NCBI GenBank assembly: GCA_945872185.1
Contig: CAMBZX010000007.1
Coordinates: 1 to 39,617 of the forward strand
Length of the DNA stretch: 39,617 bases
Reading direction: 5' to 3'
Origin: Synechococcus sp. UW140
GTDB lineage: Bacteria; Cyanobacteriota; Cyanobacteriia; PCC-6307; Cyanobiaceae
Of this stretch, positions 8,886-17,902 are shown piece after piece. Position 1 is the stretch's first letter, and each line of letters starts with the position of its first letter. The position numbers and the translations under genes were made by a program. Below the pieces are notes generated by a model, which saw only the letters and a program-made list of their open reading frames with translations, had not been told where the DNA came from and did no database searches.

Positions 8886-10156
8886 GCGCGCCGCACCTCC
8901 CCGAGCGCACAGGCGCCGAGATTCTCTGCGTCGGCAGCGAGCTGCTGCTGGGCAGCATCGTCAACAGCAACGCCCGCTGGCTGGCCGATCAGCTGGCCGC
9001 CCTCGGCATCCCCCACTTTCGCCAGCAGGTGGTGGGGGATCACCGGGGCCGGCTGATCGCCGCCCTGCAATCGGCCTCGCGGCGCTGCCGGCTGTTGATC
9101 ACCACCGGCGGCCTGGGTCCCACCCCCGACGACCTCACCACCGAAGCGATCGCCGCCGCTTTCGACACCCCTCTCGAGGAACGGCCGGAGGTGTGGGCCG
9201 ACATCCAGACCAAGCTGGTGCGCCGCGGCGGCATCCCCTCAGCCGCCTTGCGCCGCCAGGCCCTGCTGCCGGTGGGTGCCACCTTGCTGCCCAATCCCAC
9301 CGGCACCGCTGCGGGGATGATCTGGACGCCGCTGCCGGGCTTCACCCTGCTCACCTTCCCGGGGGTGCCCAGCGAGATGCAGGCGATGTGGAACGCCACC
9401 GCAGCCCCCTGGCTGCGGCAGAGCGGCCTGGCCCAGGGGGTGTTCGCCAGTCGCATCCTGCGCTTCTGGGGCGTGGGTGAATCCACCCTGGCGGGCCAGG
9501 TGGAAGACCTGCTGGCCTGCCCCAATCCCACCGTGGCGCCCTATGCCGGTGCCGGTGAGGTGACCCTGCGGCTCACGGCCGCGGCGGCGGATCGGGCCGC
9601 TGCTGCAGCCCTGCTGGATCCGCTCGAGGCCGAGGTGCGGGCCCGCACGGCGGCGACCTGCTTCGGTGCTGACGACGACAGCCTGGCCTCGGTGGTGCTG
9701 GCGGCGCTGCGCCAGCGGGGCCAGAGCCTGGCGGTGGCTGAATCCTGCACCGGTGGCGGCCTGGGGGCCGCCCTGGCGGCGGTGCCGGGGGCCTCGGATG
9801 TGTTCCTCGGTGGAGTGATCGCCTACGCCAATGCGGTCAAGCAGCAGCTGCTGGCTGTGCCGGCCGAGCTGCTGCAGGAGCATGGCGCCGTCAGTGATCC
9901 GGTGGCCCGGGCCATGGCCGAAGGCGTTCAGCGCCAGACGGGCAGCACCTGGGCCCTGGCGGTGAGCGGTGTCGCCGGCCCGGGCGGTGGCACTGCTGAT
10001 AAGCCAGTGGGCCTGGTGCACCTGGCCCTGGCCGGCCCCCAGGGATGCACGAGCGAGGGGGTGCAGTTCGGCGCCAGCCGCGGCCGCGGCTGGATCCAGA
10101 CCCTCAGCATCGGCGAGGCCTTGAATCGCCTGCGCCTGCGCCTGGCCCTGGGCTGA
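8882..10156 (+). CDS. cinA: CinA family protein / nicotinamide-nucleotide amidase
   Basis: The 424-residue protein has both CinA domains. The N-terminal MoCF/COG1058 domain (about 1-170) shows [19 protein letters not shown] and [13 protein letters not shown]. The C-terminal PncC-type amidase domain (about 265-420) shows [32 protein letters not shown] and [14 protein letters not shown]. The C-terminal domain recycles NMN to nicotinic acid mononucleotide; the N-terminal domain is an ADP-ribose-type pyrophosphatase in some bacteria. The GTG at 8882 is inside a four-base overlap with the upstream transferase and begins just before the domain; the open frame further upstream only covers the end of that gene. 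A 625-base gap follows. Confidence 0.93.
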   Translation: MSAPHLPERTGAEILCVGSELLLGSIVNSNARWLADQLAALGIPHFRQQVVGDHRGRLIAALQSASRRCRLLITTGGLGPTPDDLTTEAIAAAFDTPLEERPEVWADIQTKLVRRGGIPSAALRRQALLPVGATLLPNPTGTAAGMIWTPLPGFTLLTFPGVPSEMQAMWNATAAPWLRQSGLAQGVFASRILRFWGVGESTLAGQVEDLLACPNPTVAPYAGAGEVTLRLTAAAADRAAAAALLDPLEAEVRARTAATCFGADDDSLASVVLAALRQRGQSLAVAESCTGGGLGAALAAVPGASDVFLGGVIAYANAVKQQLLAVPAELLQEHGAVSDPVARAMAEGVQRQTGSTWALAVSGVAGPGGGTADKPVGLVHLALAGPQGCTSEGVQFGASRGRGWIQTLSIGEALNRLRLRLALG

Positions 10157-10781
10157 GGGCGCCGCTGAGGACGGACGGCCTGGACGCCAGCCTCAGGACA
10201 GGCGCGAACCGAGCAGGGCCGTTGTCAGCTGATCCGGACTGATCCGAGGGCCGCGGAGCCTCGGCGCGAACGCTGATCCGGCGGCTGGATCCGTCGCCGG
10301 CCGCCACGGCAAGGCCCCAACGGCTGCATGCGCCGCCCGCTGGCTTGGCCACCACAGGCTTGAGCCCAGGGTTGGCGCTAGGCGCCAGGATGTCGCACCG
10401 CTGCGCCACCCTTGGCCGGTTGCCGGCGGTGATCGGCATCGCTGCGGCCTGGCGGCTGGATCGATCACCAATGCTGACGGGTCAAGTTTTCCGCTCTGCC
10501 TCCGAGGTTTTCAACAGAGCACCCTGAGTTTTCCCCCATTTATCGCCTGGCCAGGCCTTGGTACGACAAGACTTCAAAGTTTTTCTGTGGAAAACTGCCT
10601 CTCCCCTTGACCGCGGCGATTGCGGCCGGCCCGTCGGCGTTCAGCGTCCGTAGCGCTGGCCTGAGGGCCTGGCCTGGCTGAGGTCCAGCCGCGGGTCCGA
10701 TGGGACGGGTGCGGCGGGGGGCGCTTTGACGGGATGGGGCACGCCGTGAGGTGATGGGGACGACTTCGCGAAGGACGCCGC
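10157..10781. other. 625-base intergenic region, no gene seen
   Basis: I see no credible protein or RNA gene here on either strand; the short open frames are Arg/Pro/Gly-rich shadow translations. The first 320 bases are as GC-rich as the neighbours. The stretch from about 10480 to 10600 is clearly more AT-rich and holds several TTTTC-type motifs, listed separately. The last 180 bases are GC-rich again and must contain the promoter of the DUF2811 gene, though no clear -35/-10 pair stands out. Confidence 0.6.
10483..10596. other. AT-rich island with DnaA-box-like motifs
   Basis: TGTGGAAAA at 10586-10594 is the exact reverse complement of TTTTCCACA, which I recall as the DnaA-box consensus of Synechococcus elongatus. 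TTTTCAACA at 10508-10516 differs by one base. Weaker TTTTCC-starting copies occur at 10487 and 10530. The exact box sits inside a short inverted repeat, AGTTTT (10578-10583) and AAAACT (10591-10596). Function as an initiator-binding cluster is inference, because no dnaA or dnaN gene is in the window. Confidence 0.3.
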
Positions 10782-11024
10782 TTGAGCCAAATCCCCGACC
10801 ATTCCCCCCAGTTCGTCAGCATCGAGAACCAGATGCCCCAGGACCTGTTTGAAGCTATGGCGGAGTTCATTCGCGTCCACCCCCAGTGGGATCAGTACCG
10901 GCTGATGCAGGCGGCGCTGGCCGGCTTCCTGTTCCAGCAGGGCTGCCAGGACCGCTCCGTGGCTCGCCACTACCTGGACGGCCTGTTCCGGCGCGAACCC
11001 TCTCCCTCCTCGTTTTCGTCCTGA
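10782..11024 (+). CDS. DUF2811 family small protein
   Basis: This 80-residue protein starts with TTG at 10782 and matches the cyanobacterial DUF2811 family. The signature is VSIENQMPQDLFEAMAEF, then HPQWDQYRLMQAALAGFL and GCQDRSVARHYLDGLF, all helical. The fold resembles a small ribbon-helix-helix-like or helical-bundle protein, but the function is unknown. The Ser/Pro-rich tail follows the conserved block directly. It ends 12 bases before the next gene, so it is probably co-transcribed with the dehydrogenase at 11037. Confidence 0.82.
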   Translation: MSQIPDHSPQFVSIENQMPQDLFEAMAEFIRVHPQWDQYRLMQAALAGFLFQQGCQDRSVARHYLDGLFRREPSPSSFSS

Positions 11025-11036
11025 GTCCCGCCGCCG

Positions 11037-11999
11037 ATGGCGTCCCTCTCCCCGCGACCGCAGCTGGTGGTGCTCGATGGCTACACCAGCAATCCCGGCG
11101 ATCTCGACTGGGAACCTCTGGAGCGGCTCGGCGAGCTGACGATTCACCCGCGCACGGCCCCCGAGCAGGTGGCGGCCTGCATCGCCAAGGCCGATGTGGT
11201 GCTCACCAACAAGACCCAGCTCGATGCCGCCTCCCTGGCCGCGGCCCCCGGCTTGCGAGGCGTGGCGGTGCTGGCCACCGGTTTTGATGTGGTGGATGGG
11301 CTGGCGGCCCGCCGGCTCGGCCTGCCGGTCTGCAACGTGCCGGAATACGGAACTATGTCCGTCGCCCAGGCCGTCTTCGCTCTGCTGCTGGAACTCACCA
11401 ATCACACCGGCGCCCTGGCGGCCTCGGTGCGTCAGGGGCGCTGGTCGGCGGGGCCCGACTTCTGCTATTGGGATCAGCCCTTGGTGGAGTTAGCCGGCCA
11501 GACCCTCGGGGTGGTGGGCATGGGGCGCATCGGGACTGCCGTCGCCCGCATCGGCGAAGCCTTCGGCATGCGGGTGCTGAGTCATCGCCGCCGCCCCGAT
11601 CCGGCCTCGGTGCCCCTCGAACAGCTGCTGCAGGAGAGCGATGTGGTGAGCCTGCACTGTCCGCTCACCCCAGCCACCCGGGGCCTGATCGATACCGCCC
11701 ATCTGCGGTGCATGAAGCCCGGTGCCCTGTTGATCAACACCGGCCGCGGCGCCCTGATCAACGAGGTCGATCTGGCGGCGGCCCTGGCCAGCGGCCAGCT
11801 CGGCGGCGCTGGCCTCGATGTGCTCAGCCTCGAACCGCCCCGGGCCGACCATCCGCTGCTGACCGCTCCCAACTGTCTGATCACACCCCATGTGGCCTGG
11901 GCCACGCGCCAGGCTCGGCAGCGGCTGATTGCCGTCAGTGCCCGCAACGTGGCGGCGATCCTGGCCGGCCGGCCGATCCATGTGGTCAACCCTGCCTGA
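11037..11999 (+). CDS. D-2-hydroxyacid dehydrogenase, likely glycerate dehydrogenase / hydroxypyruvate reductase
   Basis: This 320-residue enzyme belongs to the D-isomer-specific 2-hydroxyacid dehydrogenases. Its N-terminal segment LVVLDGYTSNPGDLDW and CNVPEYGTMSVAQ are typical of the HprA branch, which reduces hydroxypyruvate to D-glycerate in the photorespiratory glycerate pathway. The nucleotide-binding motif is GVVGMGRIGTAV. The stretch after the second beta strand reads SHRRRPDP, basic where NADH enzymes carry an acidic residue, so NADPH preference is likely (inference). The catalytic triad is visible as Arg in NTGRGALINE, Glu in SLEPPRADHPL and His in ITPHVAWAT. It lies just downstream of the DUF2811 gene and 102 bases upstream of leuC. 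Confidence 0.85.
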   Translation: MASLSPRPQLVVLDGYTSNPGDLDWEPLERLGELTIHPRTAPEQVAACIAKADVVLTNKTQLDAASLAAAPGLRGVAVLATGFDVVDGLAARRLGLPVCNVPEYGTMSVAQAVFALLLELTNHTGALAASVRQGRWSAGPDFCYWDQPLVELAGQTLGVVGMGRIGTAVARIGEAFGMRVLSHRRRPDPASVPLEQLLQESDVVSLHCPLTPATRGLIDTAHLRCMKPGALLINTGRGALINEVDLAAALASGQLGGAGLDVLSLEPPRADHPLLTAPNCLITPHVAWATRQARQRLIAVSARNVAAILAGRPIHVVNPA

Positions 12000-12101
12000 G
12001 ACGGTGTCTGCAGGGGGGATAGCCGATCTCCAGGCTGAGCTTCGCCCTGGGGGTTGCCTCCCGCCCGGTTTTAGGGTGCTGTATTCCCTCGCAGAGTCGC
12101 G

Positions 12102-13559
12102 GTGAGTTCCGGCACCCTCTACGACAAGGTCTGGGACCTGCACCGGGTTGCCGAGCTGCCCGGTGGTGCCACCCAGCTGTTCATCGGCCTGCATCTCATT
12201 CATGAGGTGACCAGCCCCCAGGCGTTCTCGGCCCTGCGGGATCTGGGCCTGGGTGTGCGCCATCCCGAGCGCACCGTGGCCACGGTGGATCACATCGTGC
12301 CCACCACCTCCCAGGCGCGGCCGTTTGCCGATCCGCTGGCCGAGGAGATGCTCGCCACCCTGGAGCGCAATTGCGCCGAGCACGGCATCACCCTGCATGG
12401 TCTGGGCAGCGGTCGCCAGGGCATCGTGCACGTGATCGCTCCGGAGCTCGGGCTCACCCAGCCGGGCATGACCGTGGCCTGCGGCGATTCGCACACCTCC
12501 ACCCATGGCGCCTTCGGTGCCATCGCCTTCGGCATCGGCACCAGCCAGGTGCGCGATGTGCTCGCCAGCCAGAGCCTGGCGATGAACAAGCTCAAGGTGC
12601 GTCGCATCCGGGTGGATGGCGTTCTGCAGAGCGGTGTTGCCGCCAAGGATCTGATCCTGCACATCATCCGCATGCTGGGGGTCAAAGGCGGTGTGGGCTA
12701 CGCCTATGAGTTCGCCGGCGAGGCGATTGAGGCGCTCTCGATGGAGGAGCGCATGACCCTGTGCAACATGGCGATCGAGGGCGGTGCCCGCTGTGGCTAC
12801 GTCAACCCCGACGCCACCACCTTCGCCTACCTGCAGGGCCGGCCCCAGGCGCCGGTGGGAGAGGCCTGGGCCCGGGCGGTGGACTGGTGGCGCTCCCTGG
12901 CCAGTGGCCCCGAGGCCGTCTTCGACGATGAAGTGAGCTTCGATGCCAGCCTGATTGCGCCCACTGTCACCTGGGGCATCACCCCGGCCCAGGGAATCGG
13001 GGTCAACGAAACGGTACCCACCGCCGCGCAGCTGGAGCCCGACGAGCGACCGATCGCCGAGGAGGCCTATCGCTACATGGACCTGGTGCCGGGCGCCCCG
13101 ATCGCCGGGACTCCGGTGGATGTCTGCTTCATCGGCAGCTGCACCAACGGCCGCCTCAGCGATCTGCGCGCCGCCGCTGCCGTGGCCCAGGGGCGTCAGG
13201 TGGCGGCGGGGATCAAGGCCTTCGTGGTGCCGGGATCGGAGCAGGTGGCGGCCGCCGCCGAGGCCGAGGGCCTCGATGCGGTATTCCGCGCCGCCGGCTT
13301 CGAATGGCGCGAACCGGGCTGCTCGATGTGCCTGGCGATGAATCCCGATCGGCTCGAGGGCCGGCAGATCAGTGCCAGCTCCTCCAATCGCAACTTCAAG
13401 GGTCGCCAGGGCTCCGCCAGTGGCCGCACCCTGCTGATGAGTCCCGCCATGGTGGCCGCCGCCGCCGTGGCCGGCCATGTAGTCGATGTCCGCGAGCTGC
13501 TGGCTGCGCCCGGCGCTGCTGGCGCCAGTCGCCCGGCTGGCGTGGGCACGCCTGGCTGA
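12102..13559 (+). CDS. leuC: 3-isopropylmalate dehydratase large subunit
   Basis: LeuC with LeuD isomerises 2-isopropylmalate to 3-isopropylmalate in leucine synthesis. The protein has 485 residues and starts with GTG at 12102 ([13 protein letters not shown]). The aconitase-fold signatures are [28 protein letters not shown] and the [4Fe-4S] cysteines C347 ([13 protein letters not shown]), C407 and C410 ([11 protein letters not shown]). The active-site end [11 protein letters not shown] is intact. The last 15 or so residues are an Ala/Gly/Pro tail beyond the usual end. leuD follows after 64 bases on the same strand. No upstream attenuator is evident. Confidence 0.97.
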   Translation: MSSGTLYDKVWDLHRVAELPGGATQLFIGLHLIHEVTSPQAFSALRDLGLGVRHPERTVATVDHIVPTTSQARPFADPLAEEMLATLERNCAEHGITLHGLGSGRQGIVHVIAPELGLTQPGMTVACGDSHTSTHGAFGAIAFGIGTSQVRDVLASQSLAMNKLKVRRIRVDGVLQSGVAAKDLILHIIRMLGVKGGVGYAYEFAGEAIEALSMEERMTLCNMAIEGGARCGYVNPDATTFAYLQGRPQAPVGEAWARAVDWWRSLASGPEAVFDDEVSFDASLIAPTVTWGITPAQGIGVNETVPTAAQLEPDERPIAEEAYRYMDLVPGAPIAGTPVDVCFIGSCTNGRLSDLRAAAAVAQGRQVAAGIKAFVVPGSEQVAAAAEAEGLDAVFRAAGFEWREPGCSMCLAMNPDRLEGRQISASSSNRNFKGRQGSASGRTLLMSPAMVAAAAVAGHVVDVRELLAAPGAAGASRPAGVGTPG

Positions 13560-13623
13560 TTCGCTGTCCCCTCGAGCTGGGTGTCAGCCCTGCTCCGCCG
13601 CGCCCTTCCCCCTCCCCAATCCG

Positions 13624-14298
13624 ATGCGCTCCGCTTCGAGCCCCGCCGCCAGCCCCGTCCCGTTCCCCATCGGTGCGATCCGTCTCTGCCGTGGTCAGGC
13701 GGTGGCCGTGGTCGGCGACGACATCGACACCGACCGGATCATCCCGGCTCGCTTCCTTAAGTGCGTCAGTTTTGAAGGGCTGGCCGTCGGTGCCTTCGCC
13801 GATGATCGCGCCGAGCTGGGCGGCGATCATCCCTTTGATCACCCCGAACATCAGAGCGCTTCGATTCTGGTGGTCAATCGCAACTTCGGCTGTGGCTCCA
13901 GTCGCGAACACGCCCCCCAGGCGCTGATGCGCTGGGGAATCCGGGCCGTGATCGGCGAGAGCTATTCGGAGATCTTCTTCGGCAATTGTCTGGCGATGGG
14001 CATCCCCTGCCTCACCGCGGGCCACGACGATGTGCTGGCCCTGCAGCAGGCGATCACGGCCGATCGCGCCGCTGAGCTGGTGCTCGATCTTGAGGCGCTT
14101 CAGGTGCGTCTGCTGGGTAGCCCGGCGGCGGCGGCGGAGCGCAGCTGGCCGTTCAGCCTGGCCCAGGGCCCCCATCGGATGTTGGTGAGTGGCCAGTGGG
14201 ATGGCACCAGCCAGCTGGTGGCCCACGACGAAGCCCTCCGGCTCACGGCCACCAGGCTTCCCTACCTGAGGGCCTTTGAGGACGACTCAATCTCCTGA
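13624..14298 (+). CDS. leuD: 3-isopropylmalate dehydratase small subunit
   Basis: LeuD is the small subunit of isopropylmalate isomerase and works with LeuC encoded just upstream. The 224-residue product shows VVGDDIDTDRIIPARFLK, the substrate-binding loop VNRNFGCGSSREHAPQALM, and GESYSEIFFGNCLAMGIPC. I chose the ATG at 13624; an open frame continues upstream into the end of leuC, but it adds only Cys/Pro/Ala-rich sequence not typical of the family. The first 20 residues before the domain are Ser/Ala/Pro-rich. The gene ends 67 bases before the convergent DUF3769 gene. That spacer contains CTCCTGATC-like short direct repeats but no poly-T terminator. Confidence 0.96.
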   Translation: MRSASSPAASPVPFPIGAIRLCRGQAVAVVGDDIDTDRIIPARFLKCVSFEGLAVGAFADDRAELGGDHPFDHPEHQSASILVVNRNFGCGSSREHAPQALMRWGIRAVIGESYSEIFFGNCLAMGIPCLTAGHDDVLALQQAITADRAAELVLDLEALQVRLLGSPAAAAERSWPFSLAQGPHRMLVSGQWDGTSQLVAHDEALRLTATRLPYLRAFEDDSIS

Positions 14299-14365
14299 TC
14301 TTCTGATCTCCTGATCGGGCCGCGATTGATCGCCAGTGCGACGCCCCCAGCCTGGTGGGCACCGA

Positions 14366-17300
14366 TCAGAACGGCCGGTTCAGGATCGTCTGGCTGGGGT
14401 TGTAGGTGTAGGGGACGAAGGGGCGGCCGGTGCCCTTGAAGTTGAAGTCGTTGAGCTTGATCCGCAGGCCGCCGAGGCCGTCGTAGGGGCTGTAGAAGAG
14501 GCCGATCTCATAGGCGCGTCGCTGCCAGCGCAGCTCGATGTAGGAGCCGGTGACGTCGCCGTAATTGGTTGAATTGGGATCGACGTTCAGGCCGATGCCG
14601 CCACTGAAGACCAGGGGGCCCACCAGTTGCTGGGTGAGGCCGATGCCGAGCGTGTTGAGGTCCACGGCCCGGTCGAAGCTCAGCGGGCTGATGCCCTGTT
14701 TGAGCGTGCCGCCGCCGGTGATGGTGAGCTGGGTGAAGTCGAGGAAGGGGCGCACGAAGTGGCCCAGGGTGAGCGTGGGCCCCCCCGAAATGCCGATGGT
14801 GTTCTGGTTGGTGCCATCGCCGTAATAGGCCAGCGTGCCCAGCACATTGGCGTTGAGGCTCAAGCCGGGCACCACCGGTTGGGCTGTATTGAGAAAGGCT
14901 TTGTCGATCGTGGGGGCTGCCGGTTTGCCGGTCCAGATGTTGTAGCTGAGGTTGAGGGAGCCGATCGCATTGGCCCGCCAGAGATCGCTGAGATTGGTGC
15001 TCTGATACGGATTGCTCTGATAGTTGCCGATGCCGGTTCGCCAGTAGTAGTTGCTGCTCAGCCGGCCCCAGGTGGGCAGCGTGCCGGTGTCGTCGAAGGA
15101 AAGGCCGTAGGCGGTGTAGACGTCCTGCTCTCCGAGGGTGCCGTTCCAGGTGCGGAAGCGATAGGCCCCGAACAGTCGAGCGGTGGCATCCCCCAAGAGG
15201 GGCAAGCTGATGTTGCGCGCCATTTCAGCCCAGCTACGCGTGCCATCCGGGATGTTCTCCGGATTGAAGGTGGAGAGTTCCACCCTGGCGCTGCTGTTGA
15301 AGCCCAGCAGTTGTCCGCTCAGCTTGGCGTCAAGGCCGAACAGGTCGCTGCTGGTGGCCGGTTGATACACCCCGGCGGATTGCACCGGCTGGCCGGGCAG
15401 GGGATATACCTCGGTGCTGCCGTTGATCGCCCGCTGGGCCAGGAACTGGGGTTCCAGGGTCAAGGTGGTGGTGCCCTTGGCGCCGAAAGCGATTGGAATC
15501 TTGTAGCCCAGGTAATACCCGTCGCGGTCTTCCTGGTCGTAGCTGAACACCAGGCGGTTATCGACCTCCTCCTGCTTTTGGATCGTGGTGCTGCGGGTCA
15601 CCGAGATCGGCAGCCGATCCTCCAGCCGCAGGCGATTGCGGGAGGCCTTGATCACGGTGTCGCCATTGGGTTGGAGGGTGGCCACCACGTTTTCCGAATC
15701 CAGCCACGACTGGGCGGGGGTGAAGGGGTCGTTGCTGAAGCCGACGCGATCGCCGCTGAGGGTGGTGGGCGTGATGCGCAGGCGGCGGGCCTGGAAGCGC
15801 CAGCGGCTGATGGTGCCGCGCACCAGCTGCTTGTTGCTGGCGGTGGACAGGCTGCTCAGCTGGCTGGGCCGGATCCCGCCGTAGTTGTTGGCGGTGTCGG
15901 TGGACAGGGAGTAGTTGGGGAAGCCCCGGCGGCGCTCGGCCACCAGGCTTTGCTGGAACTGCACGTCCGTGACGCGCTGATCAAGGGCGGCGATCGCCGC
16001 CTGGCGTTGCCGCTCCTGTTGCCGGGCTGCGGCCCAGACGCCCTGACGGGTGGTGGGCCGCTGGCTGGCGGCCGGGGGGGGGCTGGCCGTGGTGCCCGGG
16101 CTGGAGACTGGCGCCGCGGCTGTTGGTGCAGCCGGTGTGGCTTGGGCCAGGCGCTTGGGGCCCATCGTCACCACCTGCAGTTGTTCCGCCAGGCTCTCCG
16201 GCTTCTCCTGGCCGGGTTCCGGGGCTCCCGGGCAACCCTGGGCCGGGGGCAGTTCCAGGGGCGGCACGAGCGGTTTGGCCTGGCCCCAGCGATAGCGCAG
16301 GCCCAGCAGATATGCATTGCTGCCTTCACTCACCCCGCTATACACCCCGTAGGCGCCGGAGCGATGGTGGATGCGGCCGACGGCCGATAATTGCGGGGTC
16401 ACCAGCGCTTCAACCTCGAAGGCGAGGTAGTTGAGGAAGGTGCTGTAGTTCTGGCGGAACGTCTTTTCGTAATTACTTGGCTGGCTGAGCAGGCTGACGC
16501 CTTCCACGAAATAAAGGTTCAGCCAGGGTTGCAGCCACAGCCGCGCGCCGAGGCCCACGGTCGCTTCGGCGAAGGTCTGGGCGGGGGTATCGGCGTAGGG
16601 CACCGCCTGGTTGTAAGGGCCACCGGGCTGCTGGGCAGCCCGGTGGCCGAGCAGGTTGGTGTCCAGCTCCAGAGCCAGGGGGCCGGCATCGATCAGGCGG
16701 CGCTGCAGACCCAGCCCGGTCAGATATTCCGGCCGTAGCCGGCCTTTGAAGATGAAGGTGTCGCCAAAGTTGGCCGCGAACATCTGGCCCGCCCAGGCGG
16801 TGACGGCCCAGGGGTAGGGGTGCCACTGGGGTGGGGCCGGAATCGTCGGTGGGCAGGCCAGGGGCTCCGCCGGTACCAGCGGCACCGAGGGCATGGCGGC
16901 CAGATCAAAGTCGGTCTGGCTGCCGTCGAGATCGAGCACGCCGTAGACGTCTTCCAGTTCCCCCATGCCCTCCAGCAGGCTGTAGCGCAGGCGGCTGGCC
17001 TGCATGTACTGCATGCCCCGCTGCAGGCGCACGCTGCCGTAGGCGTAGAGCGTGCGTGATTCGGTGTCGATCTCAATCCGATCGGCCAGCAGCCGGGCGC
17101 CAGCCAGCCGGGCTGAAACATTGCCGCTGCTGACGAAACGCCGCATCTGGGCGTCGTAGCCCTGGCGATTGGCCTGCAGCTCCAGCTCCAACGGCACTGC
17201 CGCTGGCAGGAGGGGGGAGGGCGGCGTGGCAGGGGGTTTGGGGTTGGCGCTGCCCCCGCCTGACGGTGTTGCCTCCGGCGCCCCAGGGGTGGGCGCCGCG

Positions 17301-17557
17301 GCGAAGGGATTCAGATCTGCCGGCAGCCTGGTGGTGGCGGCAGCAGGGATGTCCTGGTCCGCACCGGCAGGTGCCTGGGCGAGCGGAAGGGGACCTGCCA
17401 GCGGTGGTGGTGGCGCAACCGGATAGGAGGCCGAGGGCTGGGGCCGCTCGATCAGGTCCTGAGCCGGGGCCGGCTGGGCCCCCAGGAGCAGGGCTCCAGC
17501 CAGTCCAAGACCGGCAACGGTCGTGGCCCTGCGGACTGTCCGGGCGGGAGGCAGCAC
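14366..17557 (-). CDS. DUF3769 protein, LptD/OstA-like outer-membrane beta-barrel
   Basis: This 1063-residue protein is of the cyanobacterial DUF3769 type, related to the LPS-assembly protein LptD. A signal peptide (about 1-33, basic start, GLGLAGALLLGAQPAPA, cleavage near PAPA-Q) precedes a Pro/Ala-rich stretch to about 125. An OstA/LptA-like jellyroll follows at about 127-215 (SSGNVSARLAGARLLADRIE, YAYGSVRLQRGMQY). A second Pro/Ala/Gln-rich linker lies at about 475-540. The rest to the end has beta-barrel character with alternating aromatic and polar residues. It ends in Phe, the usual outer-membrane C-terminal signal. Likely role: delivering LPS to the outer leaflet (inferred from homology). 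psbI lies upstream on the same strand. Confidence 0.85.
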   Translation of the reverse strand: MLPPARTVRRATTVAGLGLAGALLLGAQPAPAQDLIERPQPSASYPVAPPPPLAGPLPLAQAPAGADQDIPAAATTRLPADLNPFAAAPTPGAPEATPSGGGSANPKPPATPPSPLLPAAVPLELELQANRQGYDAQMRRFVSSGNVSARLAGARLLADRIEIDTESRTLYAYGSVRLQRGMQYMQASRLRYSLLEGMGELEDVYGVLDLDGSQTDFDLAAMPSVPLVPAEPLACPPTIPAPPQWHPYPWAVTAWAGQMFAANFGDTFIFKGRLRPEYLTGLGLQRRLIDAGPLALELDTNLLGHRAAQQPGGPYNQAVPYADTPAQTFAEATVGLGARLWLQPWLNLYFVEGVSLLSQPSNYEKTFRQNYSTFLNYLAFEVEALVTPQLSAVGRIHHRSGAYGVYSGVSEGSNAYLLGLRYRWGQAKPLVPPLELPPAQGCPGAPEPGQEKPESLAEQLQVVTMGPKRLAQATPAAPTAAAPVSSPGTTASPPPAASQRPTTRQGVWAAARQQERQRQAAIAALDQRVTDVQFQQSLVAERRRGFPNYSLSTDTANNYGGIRPSQLSSLSTASNKQLVRGTISRWRFQARRLRITPTTLSGDRVGFSNDPFTPAQSWLDSENVVATLQPNGDTVIKASRNRLRLEDRLPISVTRSTTIQKQEEVDNRLVFSYDQEDRDGYYLGYKIPIAFGAKGTTTLTLEPQFLAQRAINGSTEVYPLPGQPVQSAGVYQPATSSDLFGLDAKLSGQLLGFNSSARVELSTFNPENIPDGTRSWAEMARNISLPLLGDATARLFGAYRFRTWNGTLGEQDVYTAYGLSFDDTGTLPTWGRLSSNYYWRTGIGNYQSNPYQSTNLSDLWRANAIGSLNLSYNIWTGKPAAPTIDKAFLNTAQPVVPGLSLNANVLGTLAYYGDGTNQNTIGISGGPTLTLGHFVRPFLDFTQLTITGGGTLKQGISPLSFDRAVDLNTLGIGLTQQLVGPLVFSGGIGLNVDPNSTNYGDVTGSYIELRWQRRAYEIGLFYSPYDGLGGLRIKLNDFNFKGTGRPFVPYTYNPSQTILNRPF

Positions 17558-17684
17558 AGGAAGCCGGGAATCGTGGGTCAGGTCGCCGGCGATCCTGCCA
17601 CGTGGGTCAACAGGGCAGCGGTCGGCTCAGACCGGTTGTCGTGATGGGTGTCTTCCGGACCAGCCGGGATCGAGCTGCTGGGTT

Positions 17685-17804
17685 TCAGTCTTCGAGATCC
17701 TTGCGGCTCGGGGTGCGGCTGGGATCGCTGGCCAGGAAGCCGAACACGAAGATCCCGATAAAGAAGAAAACGACCGAGTAGACCGAGATCTTGAGGGCGA
17801 GCAT
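17685..17804 (-). CDS. psbI: Photosystem II reaction centre protein I
   Basis: PsbI is a single-helix low-molecular-weight subunit next to D1 in photosystem II, important for early assembly and dimer stability. The 39-residue protein reads [20 protein letters not shown], then [19 protein letters not shown], nearly identical to known cyanobacterial PsbI. The open frame extends upstream to 17876, but the family length fixes the start at the ATG at 17804. DUF3769 starts 127 bases downstream on the same strand. The promoter is probably in the 75-base spacer to the divergent alpha-mannosidase gene or overlaps its start. Confidence 0.97.
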   Translation of the reverse strand: MLALKISVYSVVFFFIGIFVFGFLASDPSRTPSRKDLED

Positions 17805-17874
17805 GGCTGTCCGGCGGGTGACAGGGAGTGACAGGCGCCGGGTGGGGTCTGGTGGACCCAACGGCAGCCGCGTC

Positions 17875-17902
17875 ATCCTATGGGGCTTGAATGGCCATCC
17901 AA
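17875..17902 (-). promoter_or_regulatory. Candidate sigma-70 promoter of psbI
   Basis: On the reverse strand TTGGAT (17897-17902) and TAGGAT (17875-17880) are spaced by 16 bases; each matches four of six consensus bases. Transcripts would start near 17868, giving psbI a leader of about 65 bases. The promoter overlaps the first codons of the divergent mannosidase gene, so the two may interfere. The match quality is moderate. Confidence 0.35.

Noticed and set aside
11490-13478. 662-codon open frame on the reverse strand opposite leuC
   Set aside because: It is a shadow of leuC in GC-rich DNA. Its product is Gly/His/Ala/Arg-rich with no family features, while leuC has all expected motifs.
14627-16390. 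587-codon open frame on the forward strand opposite the DUF3769 gene
   Set aside because: The translation is Gly/Ala/Val/Gln-rich and featureless. The opposite strand encodes a signal peptide, an OstA-like domain and a barrel ending in Phe.
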